Part shown: positions 53,702-62,960 of the stretch, piece after piece
Layout: each line of letters begins with the position of its first letter
Numbering within the stretch: the stretch's first letter is position 1
Assembly: GCF_021018745.1 (NCBI RefSeq)
Contig: NZ_CP063845.1
Coordinates: 4,526,001 to 4,590,000, forward strand
Direction of reading: 5' to 3'
Length of the DNA stretch: 64,000 bases
DNA from: Gloeobacter morelensis MG652769
Lineage (GTDB): Bacteria; Cyanobacteriota; Cyanobacteriia; Gloeobacterales; Gloeobacteraceae
Notes under the pieces: generated by a model
The model's database searches: none
What the model was told of the DNA's origin: nothing
The model's input: the letters and a program-made list of their open reading frames with translations, nothing else
Program-made: the position numbers and the translations under genes

Positions 53702-55654
53702 TCAAACCTCCACCAGTGCCGGCAGCCGATAAATCATCTCGGCGTACTGCGAGACCATGCGGTGGGTGTTGAAGAAGGCGGCGGTGGCGACGGCGGCCTT
53801 CATGCGGACGGTCCAGTCAGCCGGACGGTTGTAGAACTCATCGAGGATCTGCTCGGAGAGCAACTGGGCGATGCTCGCCGCATCGAATTCGTCCTCGTCC
53901 TCGATGCCGTCGACGTAGTCTTCGCCTACGGCCCAGCCGTTCTTGCCGTTGTAGCCTTCCACCCACCAGCCATCGAGCACCGAGAGGTTGGGGATGCCGT
54001 TGAGGCTCGCCTTCATGCCGCTGGTGCCGCTCGCCTCCAGGGGACGGCGGGGGGTATTCATCCAGATGTCGACGCCTGCGACTAGCTTGCGCGCCACCGA
54101 CATGTCGTAGTTCTCGACGAACACCAGCCGGATGCGCCGCTCCTCCATCAAGTCGTGGATCTTCTGGATATACTCTTTGCCGCCGTTGTCGCGGGGGTGA
54201 GATTTGCCCGCGAAGACCAGCTGGATGCGGTCGCCCACCTCCGGCGGCAGCTTGTCGATGGCGCGCACGATCAAATCGCCGCGCTTGTAGGTGGCAAAGC
54301 GGCGGGCAAAGCCGATGGTGAGCAGACCCTCTTCAAAGTCGACGCCGTGGGCGCGCTCGTTGATGAACTGGACCAATCGGGCTTTCGCCTGGGCGTGGGC
54401 AGCGCGCAGCGCTTCGCCGTCGAGGTTGTCCGCCTCGGAGAGTAGAGTCGGGTCTTCGCGCCAGCCGGGAATTGCAGCGTCGAGTAGTCGGGTCACTTCG
54501 GGGCTGGCCCAGGTGAGGTGGTGGATGCCGTTGGTGACGTGGGTGATCTGGCGGTACGGAAACATCCGCTGGGAGACTTCCTGGTGCCTGAGGGCGACGG
54601 CGTTGGCGGTGCCGCTCAAGTTCAGGGCCAGTTCGGTCATCGAGAAGCGGCCCCGGCCTCCCAATACCAGCAAGTCGAACTGCGAAATGCCCAGTTCATC
54701 GTGGCGATAGGGTTCGAGCACCTTCAGCAACAGTTCGTGCGAAAAAGCGTCGTGGCCCGCCGGCACCGGCGTGTGGGTGGTGAACACGCAGGCGTGGGCG
54801 ATCTCGGCGCGGGCCAGCACGTAGTTGGACCCGGCCTGCATGCGCTGACGAATCAGTTCGAGGGTCAAAAAGGCCGCGTGCCCCTCGTTCATGTGGAAAA
54901 TGTCGATGTCGAGTCCCAGGGCGTCCAGCAACCGCACCCCGCCGATGCCCAGCAGCACTTCCTGCTTGATGCGGGTGTCCTGGTCGCCACCGTAGAGGTG
55001 ACCGGTGATCCAGCGGTCAATCTCGCCGTTTTGCTCGACGTTGGTATCGAGCAGATAAAGCGGCGTACGGCCCACCTGGGCGAGCCAGGCGCGGGCATAG
55101 ACCTGCCGGTCTTCGATCGGGATCGTAATCTGCAGCGGGTTGCCGTCGCCGTCGCGCACCAGGCTCATGCAGGTCAGATCCATGACCTGATCGACGTAGC
55201 GCTCGATTTGCCAACCTTCAGGGCTCAGTTGCTGGTTGAAATAACCTTGCCGGTACATCAGGCCCACGGCCACCAGGGGCAAGTTGAGGTCGCTTGCCGA
55301 TTTGACGTGGTCGCCCGCCAGCACGCCAAGACCGCCGGAATAGATAGGCAGCGTTTCGTGGACGCCGAACTCGGCGCTGAAGTAGGCGATGCGCCGCTCA
55401 CCGGCGGCAGCGAGGTACTCGCGCTGGAAGTCGACCGCCTGCCTCAGGCGCGCCATAAACAGCGGATCGTCGCTCAAAGCTTCGCTCTGGGCCGGACTCA
55501 ACTCGGCAACCGCGACGTTCGGATGACCCTTGTAGGTGGGCAACGCCTCGAAGACCTGCTGGAGCCGGTCCTGCCAGACCCAGAGGTAGTTGGTGATCAA
55601 TTCGCGCAGCAGCGTACGCACCTGCAATACTTTACTGCTTACTTCCGTGTTCAT
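53702..55654 (-). CDS. glgP: Alpha-glucan (glycogen/maltodextrin) phosphorylase
   Basis: 650-residue GT35 phosphorylase releasing glucose-1-phosphate from glycogen or maltodextrin. A DUF3417-like start (ELITNYLWVWQDRLQQVFEAL) is followed by RIAYFSAEFGVHETLPIYSGGLGVLAGDHVKSASDLNLPLVAVGLMYRQGYF. FHMNEGHAAFLTLELIR follows, and the PLP lysine block is PRRPLEASGTSGMKASLNGIPNLSVLDGWW. It is the shorter alpha-glucan family type, not the 800+ residue classical type. ATG 55654 is chosen; an upstream in-frame start would add 13 unrelated residues. Confidence 0.92.
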   Translation of the reverse strand: MNTEVSSKVLQVRTLLRELITNYLWVWQDRLQQVFEALPTYKGHPNVAVAELSPAQSEALSDDPLFMARLRQAVDFQREYLAAAGERRIAYFSAEFGVHETLPIYSGGLGVLAGDHVKSASDLNLPLVAVGLMYRQGYFNQQLSPEGWQIERYVDQVMDLTCMSLVRDGDGNPLQITIPIEDRQVYARAWLAQVGRTPLYLLDTNVEQNGEIDRWITGHLYGGDQDTRIKQEVLLGIGGVRLLDALGLDIDIFHMNEGHAAFLTLELIRQRMQAGSNYVLARAEIAHACVFTTHTPVPAGHDAFSHELLLKVLEPYRHDELGISQFDLLVLGGRGRFSMTELALNLSGTANAVALRHQEVSQRMFPYRQITHVTNGIHHLTWASPEVTRLLDAAIPGWREDPTLLSEADNLDGEALRAAHAQAKARLVQFINERAHGVDFEEGLLTIGFARRFATYKRGDLIVRAIDKLPPEVGDRIQLVFAGKSHPRDNGGKEYIQKIHDLMEERRIRLVFVENYDMSVARKLVAGVDIWMNTPRRPLEASGTSGMKASLNGIPNLSVLDGWWVEGYNGKNGWAVGEDYVDGIEDEDEFDAASIAQLLSEQILDEFYNRPADWTVRMKAAVATAAFFNTHRMVSQYAEMIYRLPALVEV

Positions 55655-56051
55655 AGTCCCGTGCCTTTCCCGCCATTGGCATTGCTGCAGCAAGACGCTC
55701 TGATCGGCTGCAATTGTTCATCGAATGCTGTCATCTCCAAAAAGCGTCCAACGTGCCAAACGCATAGAGCGCATACGTCTGATACCTCCGGCTGCGGAGA
55801 TTATATTCCTTAATTGGCGCGATTGGCCAACGAATATGCAAAGGCTAAGCGACCCCGCAGCCAAGCGCTTTGCAGGCGCCTAAGGACGCATCTGGCCCAT
55901 AGCGGGCGATCCCGCAATTTTGCCCGGCTATATTGCCTGTGCACTCCCAACAAAGATTTAAGGTGCAATCGCAGTTTTTAATCGATCAGGGGATTGTGTC
56001 GGCCGGGTTTGTCATTTAGTTTGAATTAATAATTGTAGTTATAAATTTAGG
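55655..56051. other. Intergenic region upstream of glgP
   Basis: 397 bases. It holds the glgP promoter (see 55800) and a leader of about 135 bases. The part next to the pilus operon (55970-56050) is AT-rich (GAATTAATAATTGTAG). No gene and no clear terminator for the pilus operon were found. Confidence 0.4.
55800..55830 (-). promoter_or_regulatory. Predicted glgP promoter
   Basis: On the minus strand -10 TATAAT (55805 to 55800) follows -35 TTGGCC (55830 to 55825) with a 19-base spacer. The perfect -10 makes it credible although the spacer is long. Confidence 0.4.
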
Positions 56052-56522
56052 CTACTGAGGGATCCGCATCTCGGGAAAGTCTCTCACGAACACACCCATA
56101 TCGCTGCCGAGCGGGTAGCTCCAACCCGGTTCGCAGCGGCCGACCACCATCGAGACGCGCCGGAAATGATCCGGGTAGCGGCCAGGATCGCACACGTATA
56201 CCCAGGGCGCTTTGATCACCGGCCAGAACATCGCTTTGCCCTCGTTGAGCACCCCGGGCACCGGTACCGTCTCCGGCGTGCCGTCTCCGGTGCAATCGAC
56301 GGCAAGGTCGGCTTGATTCCAGCAGGTAATGGTGCCCGAGCGGTTGAACGTCGCCACCTGGGATCGCCAGTGGGCCAATAGTTCGACCCCCTGGGCGGTC
56401 GCTTCGACGTTGGCATCGCGAATGACGCCCACGGTGGTGGTCGCAGCTACCGCCCCTAAGATCGACAGCGCCGCGAGGGCAATCACCATCTCGAAGAGCG
56501 TAAAGCCGTGGGAACTTCTCAA
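56052..56522 (-). CDS. Type IV prepilin-like protein (minor pilin)
   Basis: 156-residue prepilin. A short leader MRSSHG is followed by FTLFEMVIALAALSILGAVAATTTV: cleavage after Gly by the prepilin peptidase, Glu at position +5, then the hydrophobic pilin helix. The C-terminal part has four cysteines (TCWN, VDCTGD, VCDPG, RCEPG) that can form disulfides. It is the last gene of the pilus operon and overlaps the preceding gene by 4 bases. Confidence 0.8.
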   Translation of the reverse strand: MRSSHGFTLFEMVIALAALSILGAVAATTTVGVIRDANVEATAQGVELLAHWRSQVATFNRSGTITCWNQADLAVDCTGDGTPETVPVPGVLNEGKAMFWPVIKAPWVYVCDPGRYPDHFRRVSMVVGRCEPGWSYPLGSDMGVFVRDFPEMRIPQ

Positions 56523-57124
56523 GGTGAGCCTCCTTGGGGAGTGCGGGTCAAAAAGAGGATGGCCACCCGCAACTGCACCTTGCCCGCCTCGGTGGAGTCG
56601 AACTCGTAGGAACGCAAGGAGACACTGCCGCGGCTGCGGGTGTGCAGCCCGTCCAGATCGGCCAGAAAATTCCAGATACTGCTCTCGCTACCGACGGTAC
56701 TCGCGGTGCAAAGCAGCTCGCCCGCCTTGGGTTGACGGTGAAACTGCACCGCGAGCACCAGCGATTCACGCGCGGCAAGGCGGGTGAGCAGCTGCAGCGC
56801 CTGGACTTGGCTGTTGAGCTTGAGCGCCTCCCACTGGCCTATCTGGTGGCGCAACCGGCTAAGGCGCTGTTGCAGCCCGACGGCACTGAGGCCCGCATCT
56901 TGGCCAAGGGTGTGCTCTTCGCGCACAGCGCGGTCGATCTGCACGTAGAAGTAGCTGCTGAGCAGCAGGGCGAATGCACCGCTTGCCAGCGACAGCCAGC
57001 CGACCCAGCGGTAGAGTTCAGGAATCCTTGGGCCGCTGCTGGGTCTGGAGGGGGTTGGCGAGGTCGATTTCGATGGGGATAGAAACCTGGTCACGGGTGC
57101 GGACCCCAAAATGAAGGTCGCCAA
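56519..57124 (-). CDS. PilO/GspM-like inner-membrane protein
   Basis: About 201 residues: a Pro/Ser-rich N-terminus, one transmembrane helix (WVGWLSLASGAFALLLSSYFYVQ at about 40-62), a coiled-coil part (LQQRLSRLRHQIGQWEALKL) and a ferredoxin-like C-terminal domain (SSIWNFLADLDGLHTRSRGSVSLRSYEF), the PilO layout. ATG 57124 overlaps the upstream gene by 107 bases; a non-standard start near the TM segment is possible. It would pair with the PilN-like protein to align the machine in the inner membrane. Confidence 0.6.
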   Translation of the reverse strand: MATFILGSAPVTRFLSPSKSTSPTPSRPSSGPRIPELYRWVGWLSLASGAFALLLSSYFYVQIDRAVREEHTLGQDAGLSAVGLQQRLSRLRHQIGQWEALKLNSQVQALQLLTRLAARESLVLAVQFHRQPKAGELLCTASTVGSESSIWNFLADLDGLHTRSRGSVSLRSYEFDSTEAGKVQLRVAILFLTRTPQGGSP

Positions 57125-58064
57125 GCTTGCCGAGGTGCTCGAATTTGCCCAGCGACTGCAGCACGGCGATTGGGCTGCCGACGACGGTGAGTTGGAGTTT
57201 GCGCCGCTCGGTGAGGATCACCTTCTGGAGGTAGGCCCCTTCACCGACATGACGTCTTAGCAAGCCGGCCAGCTGGGTGCTGGGAATATGTCCGGAGCGA
57301 GCACGGGCAAATTCGCTCTCCAGGCCGGAGTGGCGGGTTTTGCTCGCTTTTAGCTGCGCCTTGAGCGGGGTCAGTTCCGGCTGCAACAGGCCCGGCCCAT
57401 AGCTGGCCAGGGCTTGTCGGATCTGCCACCACTGCCCGGCGCTCCAGCCCCACAGGCCGATTCCCACAAGGGCAAGCGCCAGGGTCTGTTGGCGGGCGCT
57501 CAGCAGCACCAGCGGCAGCGCCCGCTTGCGATTGGTGCCCGCCTCCAGCAGGGCCGCGAGCGTGACCGGATGGCTGGCGAGCGGAATGACCAGGGCTCCT
57601 AGTTTGGAGTCTTCCCCTTCTGGAAAGCGGCGAATGCCCAGGTAATACACCGGCTCGCCGTCGTCGGTGCTCAGTAACTCCACAGCCCGTGCCAGGCTGC
57701 CGGCGCTGCGCGAGCGCAGAGCGGCCAGTCGTTCGATACCGCCGTCGCCGATGCGGGCCACCTCGACGTAGGCCTCCTGGGCTGTGGACAGATCGATAAT
57801 CGCCACGAAGGGCGGCAGCCGCCGCACCTTACGGACCACCGCCCGCAGCGCGGCCAGCATCAGCGGGTAGGCAAATTCCGGACCTTTAACCGGCGGGCGG
57901 GCTGCCTGCCAACGGATGTCGACCGGCCCCACCGCGTCGGGGCGCCAGGAGCCCGGCGGCTCCGGCGCCTCCGCCGGGGGTGTCTCCCACTGGGAGGTCG
58001 CCAGGTAACAGGCGGCTCCGAACCGACAGCCGACGACGTCTTCCTCGGTGCGCAGCAGTTGCAT
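57018..58064 (-). CDS. PilN/GspL-like inner-membrane assembly protein
   Basis: 348 residues. The N-terminal half is cytoplasmic (residues about 1-175). A hydrophobic segment (LALALVGIGLWGWSAGQWW) at about 195-215 leads to a periplasmic part with a coiled coil and a ferredoxin-like fold (LRRHVGEGAYLQKVILTERRKLQLTVVGSPIAVLQSLGKFE). The layout resembles a PilM-PilN fusion or GspL, although actin-like ATP motifs are not evident. Position between pilin and PilO-like genes supports the role. Confidence 0.55.
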   Translation of the reverse strand: MQLLRTEEDVVGCRFGAACYLATSQWETPPAEAPEPPGSWRPDAVGPVDIRWQAARPPVKGPEFAYPLMLAALRAVVRKVRRLPPFVAIIDLSTAQEAYVEVARIGDGGIERLAALRSRSAGSLARAVELLSTDDGEPVYYLGIRRFPEGEDSKLGALVIPLASHPVTLAALLEAGTNRKRALPLVLLSARQQTLALALVGIGLWGWSAGQWWQIRQALASYGPGLLQPELTPLKAQLKASKTRHSGLESEFARARSGHIPSTQLAGLLRRHVGEGAYLQKVILTERRKLQLTVVGSPIAVLQSLGKFEHLGKLGDLHFGVRTRDQVSIPIEIDLANPLQTQQRPKDS

Positions 58065-58069
58065 GGCAC

Positions 58070-58585
58070 TTAGAGCGCCGCTGTAAAAGGCGAGGTGCCG
58101 ACGCCGCCGGTCTGACTGACCACCGGGTAGGCTCCCTCCCCGAAACCGGTGCCGCTCACCGAAGAGGCGGAGCAGGTGTTAGTGGCGCTCGCCTGCCCGA
58201 GGGCCGCCGCCGCCCGGTTTTTGATGTTGCCGGGGACTTTGTTGTCGGGGTTGCACAGGTCGGTGAGCGAAATTTGCATCGGCAAGGGCCGGAAGTTGGT
58301 GCCCAGCACCGGTTTGAGAATTTCGATATTTGCTGCGTCCTCCGGACCGCTCAGGGCATTGAAAGCACCGATGGAGGTGGTGTCGCCGCGGGCGACCACC
58401 GAGTCTCGCCATTGCATCATCTTTTCGAGGGCGGCGACGGTCGCTTCTGCCTTCGAATCGCTGCTCAGGCTGCTCAAGGTAAAGAACGAGGCCAGGGCCA
58501 GGAAAATCAGCACGATCATGGCGATGGTCAGTTCGATGACCGTGACACCGCGGCGGTTGCGCTTGCGGACGTTCAGCTGCGACAT
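58070..58585 (-). CDS. Type IV prepilin, probable major pilin (type IVb-like)
   Basis: 171-residue prepilin. Leader MSQLNVRKRNRRG, mature part VTVIELTIAMIVLIFLALASFFTL with Glu at +5; the residue at +1 is Val rather than Phe, as in type IVb pilins. The C-terminal domain has two cysteines (DLCNPDN and NTCSAS) for the D-loop disulfide. The 13-residue leader and PilS-like body (KMMQWRDSVV, ending GGVGTSPF) fit PilS/TcpA-like pilins better than PilA. Confidence 0.75.
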   Translation of the reverse strand: MSQLNVRKRNRRGVTVIELTIAMIVLIFLALASFFTLSSLSSDSKAEATVAALEKMMQWRDSVVARGDTTSIGAFNALSGPEDAANIEILKPVLGTNFRPLPMQISLTDLCNPDNKVPGNIKNRAAAALGQASATNTCSASSVSGTGFGEGAYPVVSQTGGVGTSPFTAAL

Positions 58586-58612
58586 GGTGGAATCCTCACG
58601 TGTTGGGTAACG

Positions 58613-59704
58613 TCACTGGAGTTTGGGCAGCACAACCGAGAACTGGATAATAAAAGCTTCCAGAAACACGACCGTCGCTGCGATGGGCAGATAACCCAGG
58701 CCCTCAAAGATCAAAGCGGTGGTGCCGGCCCCCCGCAAAGTCTGGTCGACCAGGGCTTCGCGCCGCGCCTCGATAGCCCCGATGCGGGTCTGGGGTTCCA
58801 TCGATTCGAGGGTGGCAAGAAAGGCGCGCATCTCCGGGCGGATGCGCTCCAGGCATAGGCCGCGCCGCAAAAAAGAGCGCACGGTGTTGCCTTCAATCTG
58901 CATGTGGCGGCCGATCCCGGCCAGCGAAGCGCTCAGATAGGGGCCGGCCACCCCCGCCGCCCGCTCGAGACTGTCGCCGAAGAGCACCCCGGATTTCAAC
59001 AGCACCTGCAAAGCCCCCAAAAAGCTCAGCCAGCGCAGGTCGAGGAGTACCTGCAAACTCGAAAGGCGGGCGGAGAGCGCTTCGAGTTGGTGCAGCACGC
59101 GCGGCTGTTTGAGCCCCCACAGACCGCCGACGAGCAACCCCGCCTGCAGGAGCACCCACAGCCAGGGCCAGTCGTGGATGAAGCGGACGATGTCCGCCTG
59201 CAGGGCAAAGATGGCGTACTGAGAAAGATCCCGCCCTTCGATTTCCTTGAGGATGGTGCCCAGTTGGGTGGCGCTCACCCCCACCAGGACCGCCTGCGAG
59301 AGCAGAAAAATAAATAGGATGCGCCGGAGTGGACCGAAGACCTTGCCGCTCAATTCGACCTCGACGCGCAGCGAGCGCTCGAGTATCGGTACGATGCCGT
59401 CGAGTTGACCGCGCAACTCCGCCTCGCGCACGCAGCCGGTGAGCATCGCCGGAAAACGCTTCGGAAAGCTCTGCATCGCCCGGGAGACAAACACTTCCGA
59501 GCCCTCGCGGGCGTAGCGGAACATCAACTGGGCGACCTCCAGCCAGGCGGGATCGTTTTTGGCCTGGCCGATCTCCACCAGCACCCGGCAACGGTCGATG
59601 GGCTTGCCCAGGGCCGCGTTCCAGAGGTATTGCTGCAATAAGTCCAGCGTTTTTCTCTGACTCCAGGTTCTGATTTCAAAGCGGCGCCAGGAGGATGCAG
59701 TCAC
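58613..59704 (-). CDS. PilC/GspF-like platform protein
   Basis: 363 residues from GTG 59704, which overlaps the ATPase stop (GTGA) and has GAGGTGAC as binding site; a longer frame from 59785 is unlikely. Two GspF repeats are visible: a first helical domain (VSRAMQSFPKRFPAMLTGCVREAELRGQLDGIVPILERSL) and a second one after paired membrane helices, ending IAATVVFLEAFIIQFSVVLPKLQ. It forms the inner-membrane platform turned by the assembly ATPase. Divergent relative to standard PilC. Confidence 0.8.
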   Translation of the reverse strand: MTASSWRRFEIRTWSQRKTLDLLQQYLWNAALGKPIDRCRVLVEIGQAKNDPAWLEVAQLMFRYAREGSEVFVSRAMQSFPKRFPAMLTGCVREAELRGQLDGIVPILERSLRVEVELSGKVFGPLRRILFIFLLSQAVLVGVSATQLGTILKEIEGRDLSQYAIFALQADIVRFIHDWPWLWVLLQAGLLVGGLWGLKQPRVLHQLEALSARLSSLQVLLDLRWLSFLGALQVLLKSGVLFGDSLERAAGVAGPYLSASLAGIGRHMQIEGNTVRSFLRRGLCLERIRPEMRAFLATLESMEPQTRIGAIEARREALVDQTLRGAGTTALIFEGLGYLPIAATVVFLEAFIIQFSVVLPKLQ

Positions 59705-61566
59705 AATGTCACCTCCGCCTCGCGACGCGACAACAGCCGCATCGCCTGCCGGTCCTCCTGCAGATGGGGTGCGACTTTTTGCCAACTCACCAGCCCGCCG
59801 TGGCGGCGCTCGGCGTCGAGCATCCAGGCGGCGGTGCGCCGGTAGGTCTGCTGGTGCTGGACTTCGGCGGCTGCCAACAACTCAAAGACGGTGATCTCGG
59901 GGCGCAAAAAGTGCTCAGCCAAAGCCGGTACATAGATAGCCTCGGTGAGGGGGACGCGGTCGGCCAGATAGCCCAACAGCGGTCCTTCGCTGCGGCAGGT
60001 GCCCCGGCCGCAGCCGGGACCGGGCCGCCGCCATAGTCGGATTTGCCACTGCAATGCCTCGCGCAGAGGCTCCGGTACCGCTTCGACAGTTGAGCAGTGG
60101 GGGCAAACCCGCGGCAGGAGTCTCTGGCAGTAGACATAGCCGGTGGTCGAGACGAAGGCGGCGATCTGGGCGTGGCCGTCGCGCTCCGATTCGCCGCGCA
60201 GCAAGTTGCGCAGCCGCTCGGTAAAGCGCACGGCCCGGTTGGTGTGCAGTGTGGTGAGCACCAGTTTGCCGTTGGCGAATCCGAGGATGCGTTGGGCGGT
60301 GTCGCGGTCGTTGATCTCTCCAAAGATGATGTCGCCCGGGTCGTTGCGCGTGGCAAAACGCGACCAGTCCAGCCAGTCGTTCTGCTCGGTGACTTCGTAT
60401 TGGAAGATGCCCTCGACCAGTCGTTCGATGGGACTCTCAAAACTGTGCACATGGTGGCCGCGGCGGGCGCGCAGCAACCCGACATTCTGCAGCAGCATCG
60501 ACTTGCCGGAGTTCATCGAACCTGCCACCAGGCTGATGGCCGTTTCCAGATCCAATAGACACAGCATCTCGGTATCGGCGATGCGCTCCATCTCACTTAG
60601 AACCTGCTCGGGCGGCTCCTCCTGGGTAGGCCAACGGCCGGTGATGCTGCGGTAGATGCGCGGGTGCAAGTTCATGCGCTCCAGGGGAATAAACCCCGCC
60701 TGGCTGATCACCCGCAAGCCGATTTCCCAGTCGCCGCCGTCGCCGGGACCGAGGGGCGCCATCACCAGGCGCATCGTCTGCAACTGGCCGCTGCGATCGG
60801 CCAGGGTGACGTTGCCGTACTGGATGCGCCGCTGGGAAATTTCGCAGTCGGCCGCCGAGGCGAGGCGGGCGAACATCTGGCGGCCGCGGCCTTCGAGATC
60901 GACGCTTCCCCAATCGAGTTCGCCGATTTCTTCGCTGATGAGCACGCGCTCCTCGCCGATATGGGCGGCGACGTGGGCGCAGCGGCCGCCGCGGGTAAAA
61001 AGCCGTACATCGGACGCTTCGTAGGCCAGCAGCACTTCGTAAAGCTGAATAATCAGGCTGTCGGCGGGCGACTCGCCCCAGCGGAGAATCTTGTCCGCCG
61101 ATTTGGCGGAGGTGGCCTGCAGCGTGGCCTGACTGCCGCTGGCAATCTGGCGGCGCAACAGGTTGAACAACTCGATTTTCTCCGGGACATAGACCGGTAG
61201 CGCCTGCAGTTCGGCCTGCTCAGCGACCGTGAGGGGGCTTACGGTGAGCACCGAGCGGCGGCCTCCGTGGGGGATGACCAGGTGCCCGAGGCTTGCCCAG
61301 TTCTTCTCGATTTGCTGCACTTCGATGTGATCGAGTTGCTCTGCACGCACGATCCCGTCCACCGAAAAGAAGACGGCGGCGCACTGCTCCCAAAAGCGCT
61401 TTTCCTCGGCTACCTGCTGACAGGCAAGCTGAAAAAAGCGCGTACCACTGGTGCGGTAGAGTTCTTCGAGAACCTGGCGTTCGTTCTCGCCGGCGCTCAC
61501 CGCGCCGATGAAGCGTTCGATACGATTGTGAGTTCGGACAGGTGGGGAACTTTTCATGGCTGTCAC
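59701..61566 (-). CDS. PilB/GspE-family assembly ATPase
   Basis: 621-residue secretion ATPase. Walker A is AGSMNSGKSMLL at about residue 350 (the usual form is GPTGSGKT, so this one is unusual), an Asp-box-like SFESPIERLVEG follows, Walker B is PGDIIFGEINDRDTA and the His box is LVLTTLHTNRAVRFTERL. A zinc-binding pair CPHC ... CGRGTC follows. The N-terminal 150 residues are not the standard N1 domain. It overlaps the secretin gene by 4 bases and the PilC-like gene by 4 bases. Powers pilus assembly. Confidence 0.88.
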   Translation of the reverse strand: MTAMKSSPPVRTHNRIERFIGAVSAGENERQVLEELYRTSGTRFFQLACQQVAEEKRFWEQCAAVFFSVDGIVRAEQLDHIEVQQIEKNWASLGHLVIPHGGRRSVLTVSPLTVAEQAELQALPVYVPEKIELFNLLRRQIASGSQATLQATSAKSADKILRWGESPADSLIIQLYEVLLAYEASDVRLFTRGGRCAHVAAHIGEERVLISEEIGELDWGSVDLEGRGRQMFARLASAADCEISQRRIQYGNVTLADRSGQLQTMRLVMAPLGPGDGGDWEIGLRVISQAGFIPLERMNLHPRIYRSITGRWPTQEEPPEQVLSEMERIADTEMLCLLDLETAISLVAGSMNSGKSMLLQNVGLLRARRGHHVHSFESPIERLVEGIFQYEVTEQNDWLDWSRFATRNDPGDIIFGEINDRDTAQRILGFANGKLVLTTLHTNRAVRFTERLRNLLRGESERDGHAQIAAFVSTTGYVYCQRLLPRVCPHCSTVEAVPEPLREALQWQIRLWRRPGPGCGRGTCRSEGPLLGYLADRVPLTEAIYVPALAEHFLRPEITVFELLAAAEVQHQQTYRRTAAWMLDAERRHGGLVSWQKVAPHLQEDRQAMRLLSRREAEVTL

Positions 61567-62951
61567 TTGAGCGGCGTGATCCCGGAGGTGGGTTTGTGGC
61601 TGGCAAATTCGGGGGGCAGGTTGCGGGGACTGTCGGCGGCGGGAGCTTGCGCTTCGAGCAATTCCGCCCCGGCGAGGGGCTGTTCCTGGATGACCGGCTC
61701 GATCATCACCAGCAGCCGCTGGTCCTTGACCACCCGGTTGGAGGACTTGAACAGATCTCCCAAAATTGGAATGGCGCTCAGCACCGGCACCCGGTACTCG
61801 ATATTCGCCTCGTCGTGGCGGGTGATCCCACCCAGCAGGGCGACGCCGCCGCTGTCGAGGCGCAAATTTGGGATATCGATCGAGTTGGTATTGATCACCA
61901 GGCCCTCCCCAGATCCCTGGGGATCGGAAAAATCGCCGCGCACCGAGATGGCGACCTGCTTTTTGGAGGGCAGGACCATCGGGGTGAGGTTGAGGGTGGT
62001 GCGGGCGTTGATCGCCTGGGTAGAACTGAGGGCGGTGCCGTTGGAGACGATGGTCTGGGGAATGCGAAACTGAACGTTCTGGCTGATGGTCGCCGTCTCG
62101 CCGTCGCTGACCACCAGTTGTTGGTCGATGAGCGTCTGCAGGGCGTTGACCTGCTGAAGCAGCTGCAACTGTAGAACAATGTTTGCAAAAGTCAGAGTGA
62201 GGGCAGAGCGGTTGGGCAGTACGCCGTTGTTGCCCAGAGGGGCGGTGCTCAAAGCGCCGGCCCCGGCCGCAAGCCCCGAGTACTGTGGAAACGCGCCGCC
62301 GCCCAACGCCCCGCCGCTACCGAGATCCAGGCCAAAGCGGCCCATCGCCACCGGACGGCCGAAGGCGTCGTAGGAACCGGAGGTGATCCCGGTGCCCAGG
62401 CTGAGGCCGCGTTCATTGGCGACGCTGTCGTTGACCAACAGCACCCGCAGCCGGATGACCACCTGGGCGGGAGCACTTAGCTTGTCGGAGACATAAATGA
62501 TGTTGCGGCTAGCCCGAGAGCGAAAGGCCCGAAAGCCGATGATTTCAAGAATTTCCTTGAGTTGGGCGTAAGCGTCGAGGCCCTGGAGGTTGCTGAAGCT
62601 GAGATTAAACTGCGACGGCAGCGGGATGTCGATGCGTTTGCCGCGGGGGTTGGGGTTGGCAAGGCCGGGGGTATTGGAGGTGGTGTTGACGACATTATTG
62701 CCGGAGTAAACGTCCCCTTCGGGCCGGGATTGTTCATTGGGCGCCTCCGTGCCCGTGGCGGCCCGCCCCTGGCCCCGTTCGATAAACACTACCGTCAGGC
62801 CCGCCTGGGAGGCCAGATTCTGGATGAAGTCCCGGGCGGAGACATTGCTTTGGGCTGAGAGGTTGAAGGTGCTGCTCTGGGCGCAGGCCGGAGCGCCCGC
62901 GAGCAAAGCCGCCAGTGCCCCGGTTACCAGAGGTAAAGCGCGGATGTGCAT
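61563..62951 (-). CDS. Secretin (GspD/PilQ family)
   Basis: 462-residue outer-membrane channel. Signal peptide MHIRALPLVTGALAALLAGAPACA; an N-domain (DFIQNLASQAGLTVVFIERGQ, LKEILEIIGFRAFRSRASRNIIYVSDKL); then the secretin core with VIRLRVLLVNDSVANERG, a Gly-rich segment and the C-terminal signature VALLGGITRHDEANIEYRVPVLSAIPILGDLFKSSNRVVKDQRLLVMIEPVI. It is short for a secretin, with only one or two N-domains. Stop overlaps the ATPase start (ATGA). Confidence 0.88.
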   Translation of the reverse strand: MHIRALPLVTGALAALLAGAPACAQSSTFNLSAQSNVSARDFIQNLASQAGLTVVFIERGQGRAATGTEAPNEQSRPEGDVYSGNNVVNTTSNTPGLANPNPRGKRIDIPLPSQFNLSFSNLQGLDAYAQLKEILEIIGFRAFRSRASRNIIYVSDKLSAPAQVVIRLRVLLVNDSVANERGLSLGTGITSGSYDAFGRPVAMGRFGLDLGSGGALGGGAFPQYSGLAAGAGALSTAPLGNNGVLPNRSALTLTFANIVLQLQLLQQVNALQTLIDQQLVVSDGETATISQNVQFRIPQTIVSNGTALSSTQAINARTTLNLTPMVLPSKKQVAISVRGDFSDPQGSGEGLVINTNSIDIPNLRLDSGGVALLGGITRHDEANIEYRVPVLSAIPILGDLFKSSNRVVKDQRLLVMIEPVIQEQPLAGAELLEAQAPAADSPRNLPPEFASHKPTSGITPLK

Positions 62952-62960
62952 GGGGTGGGG

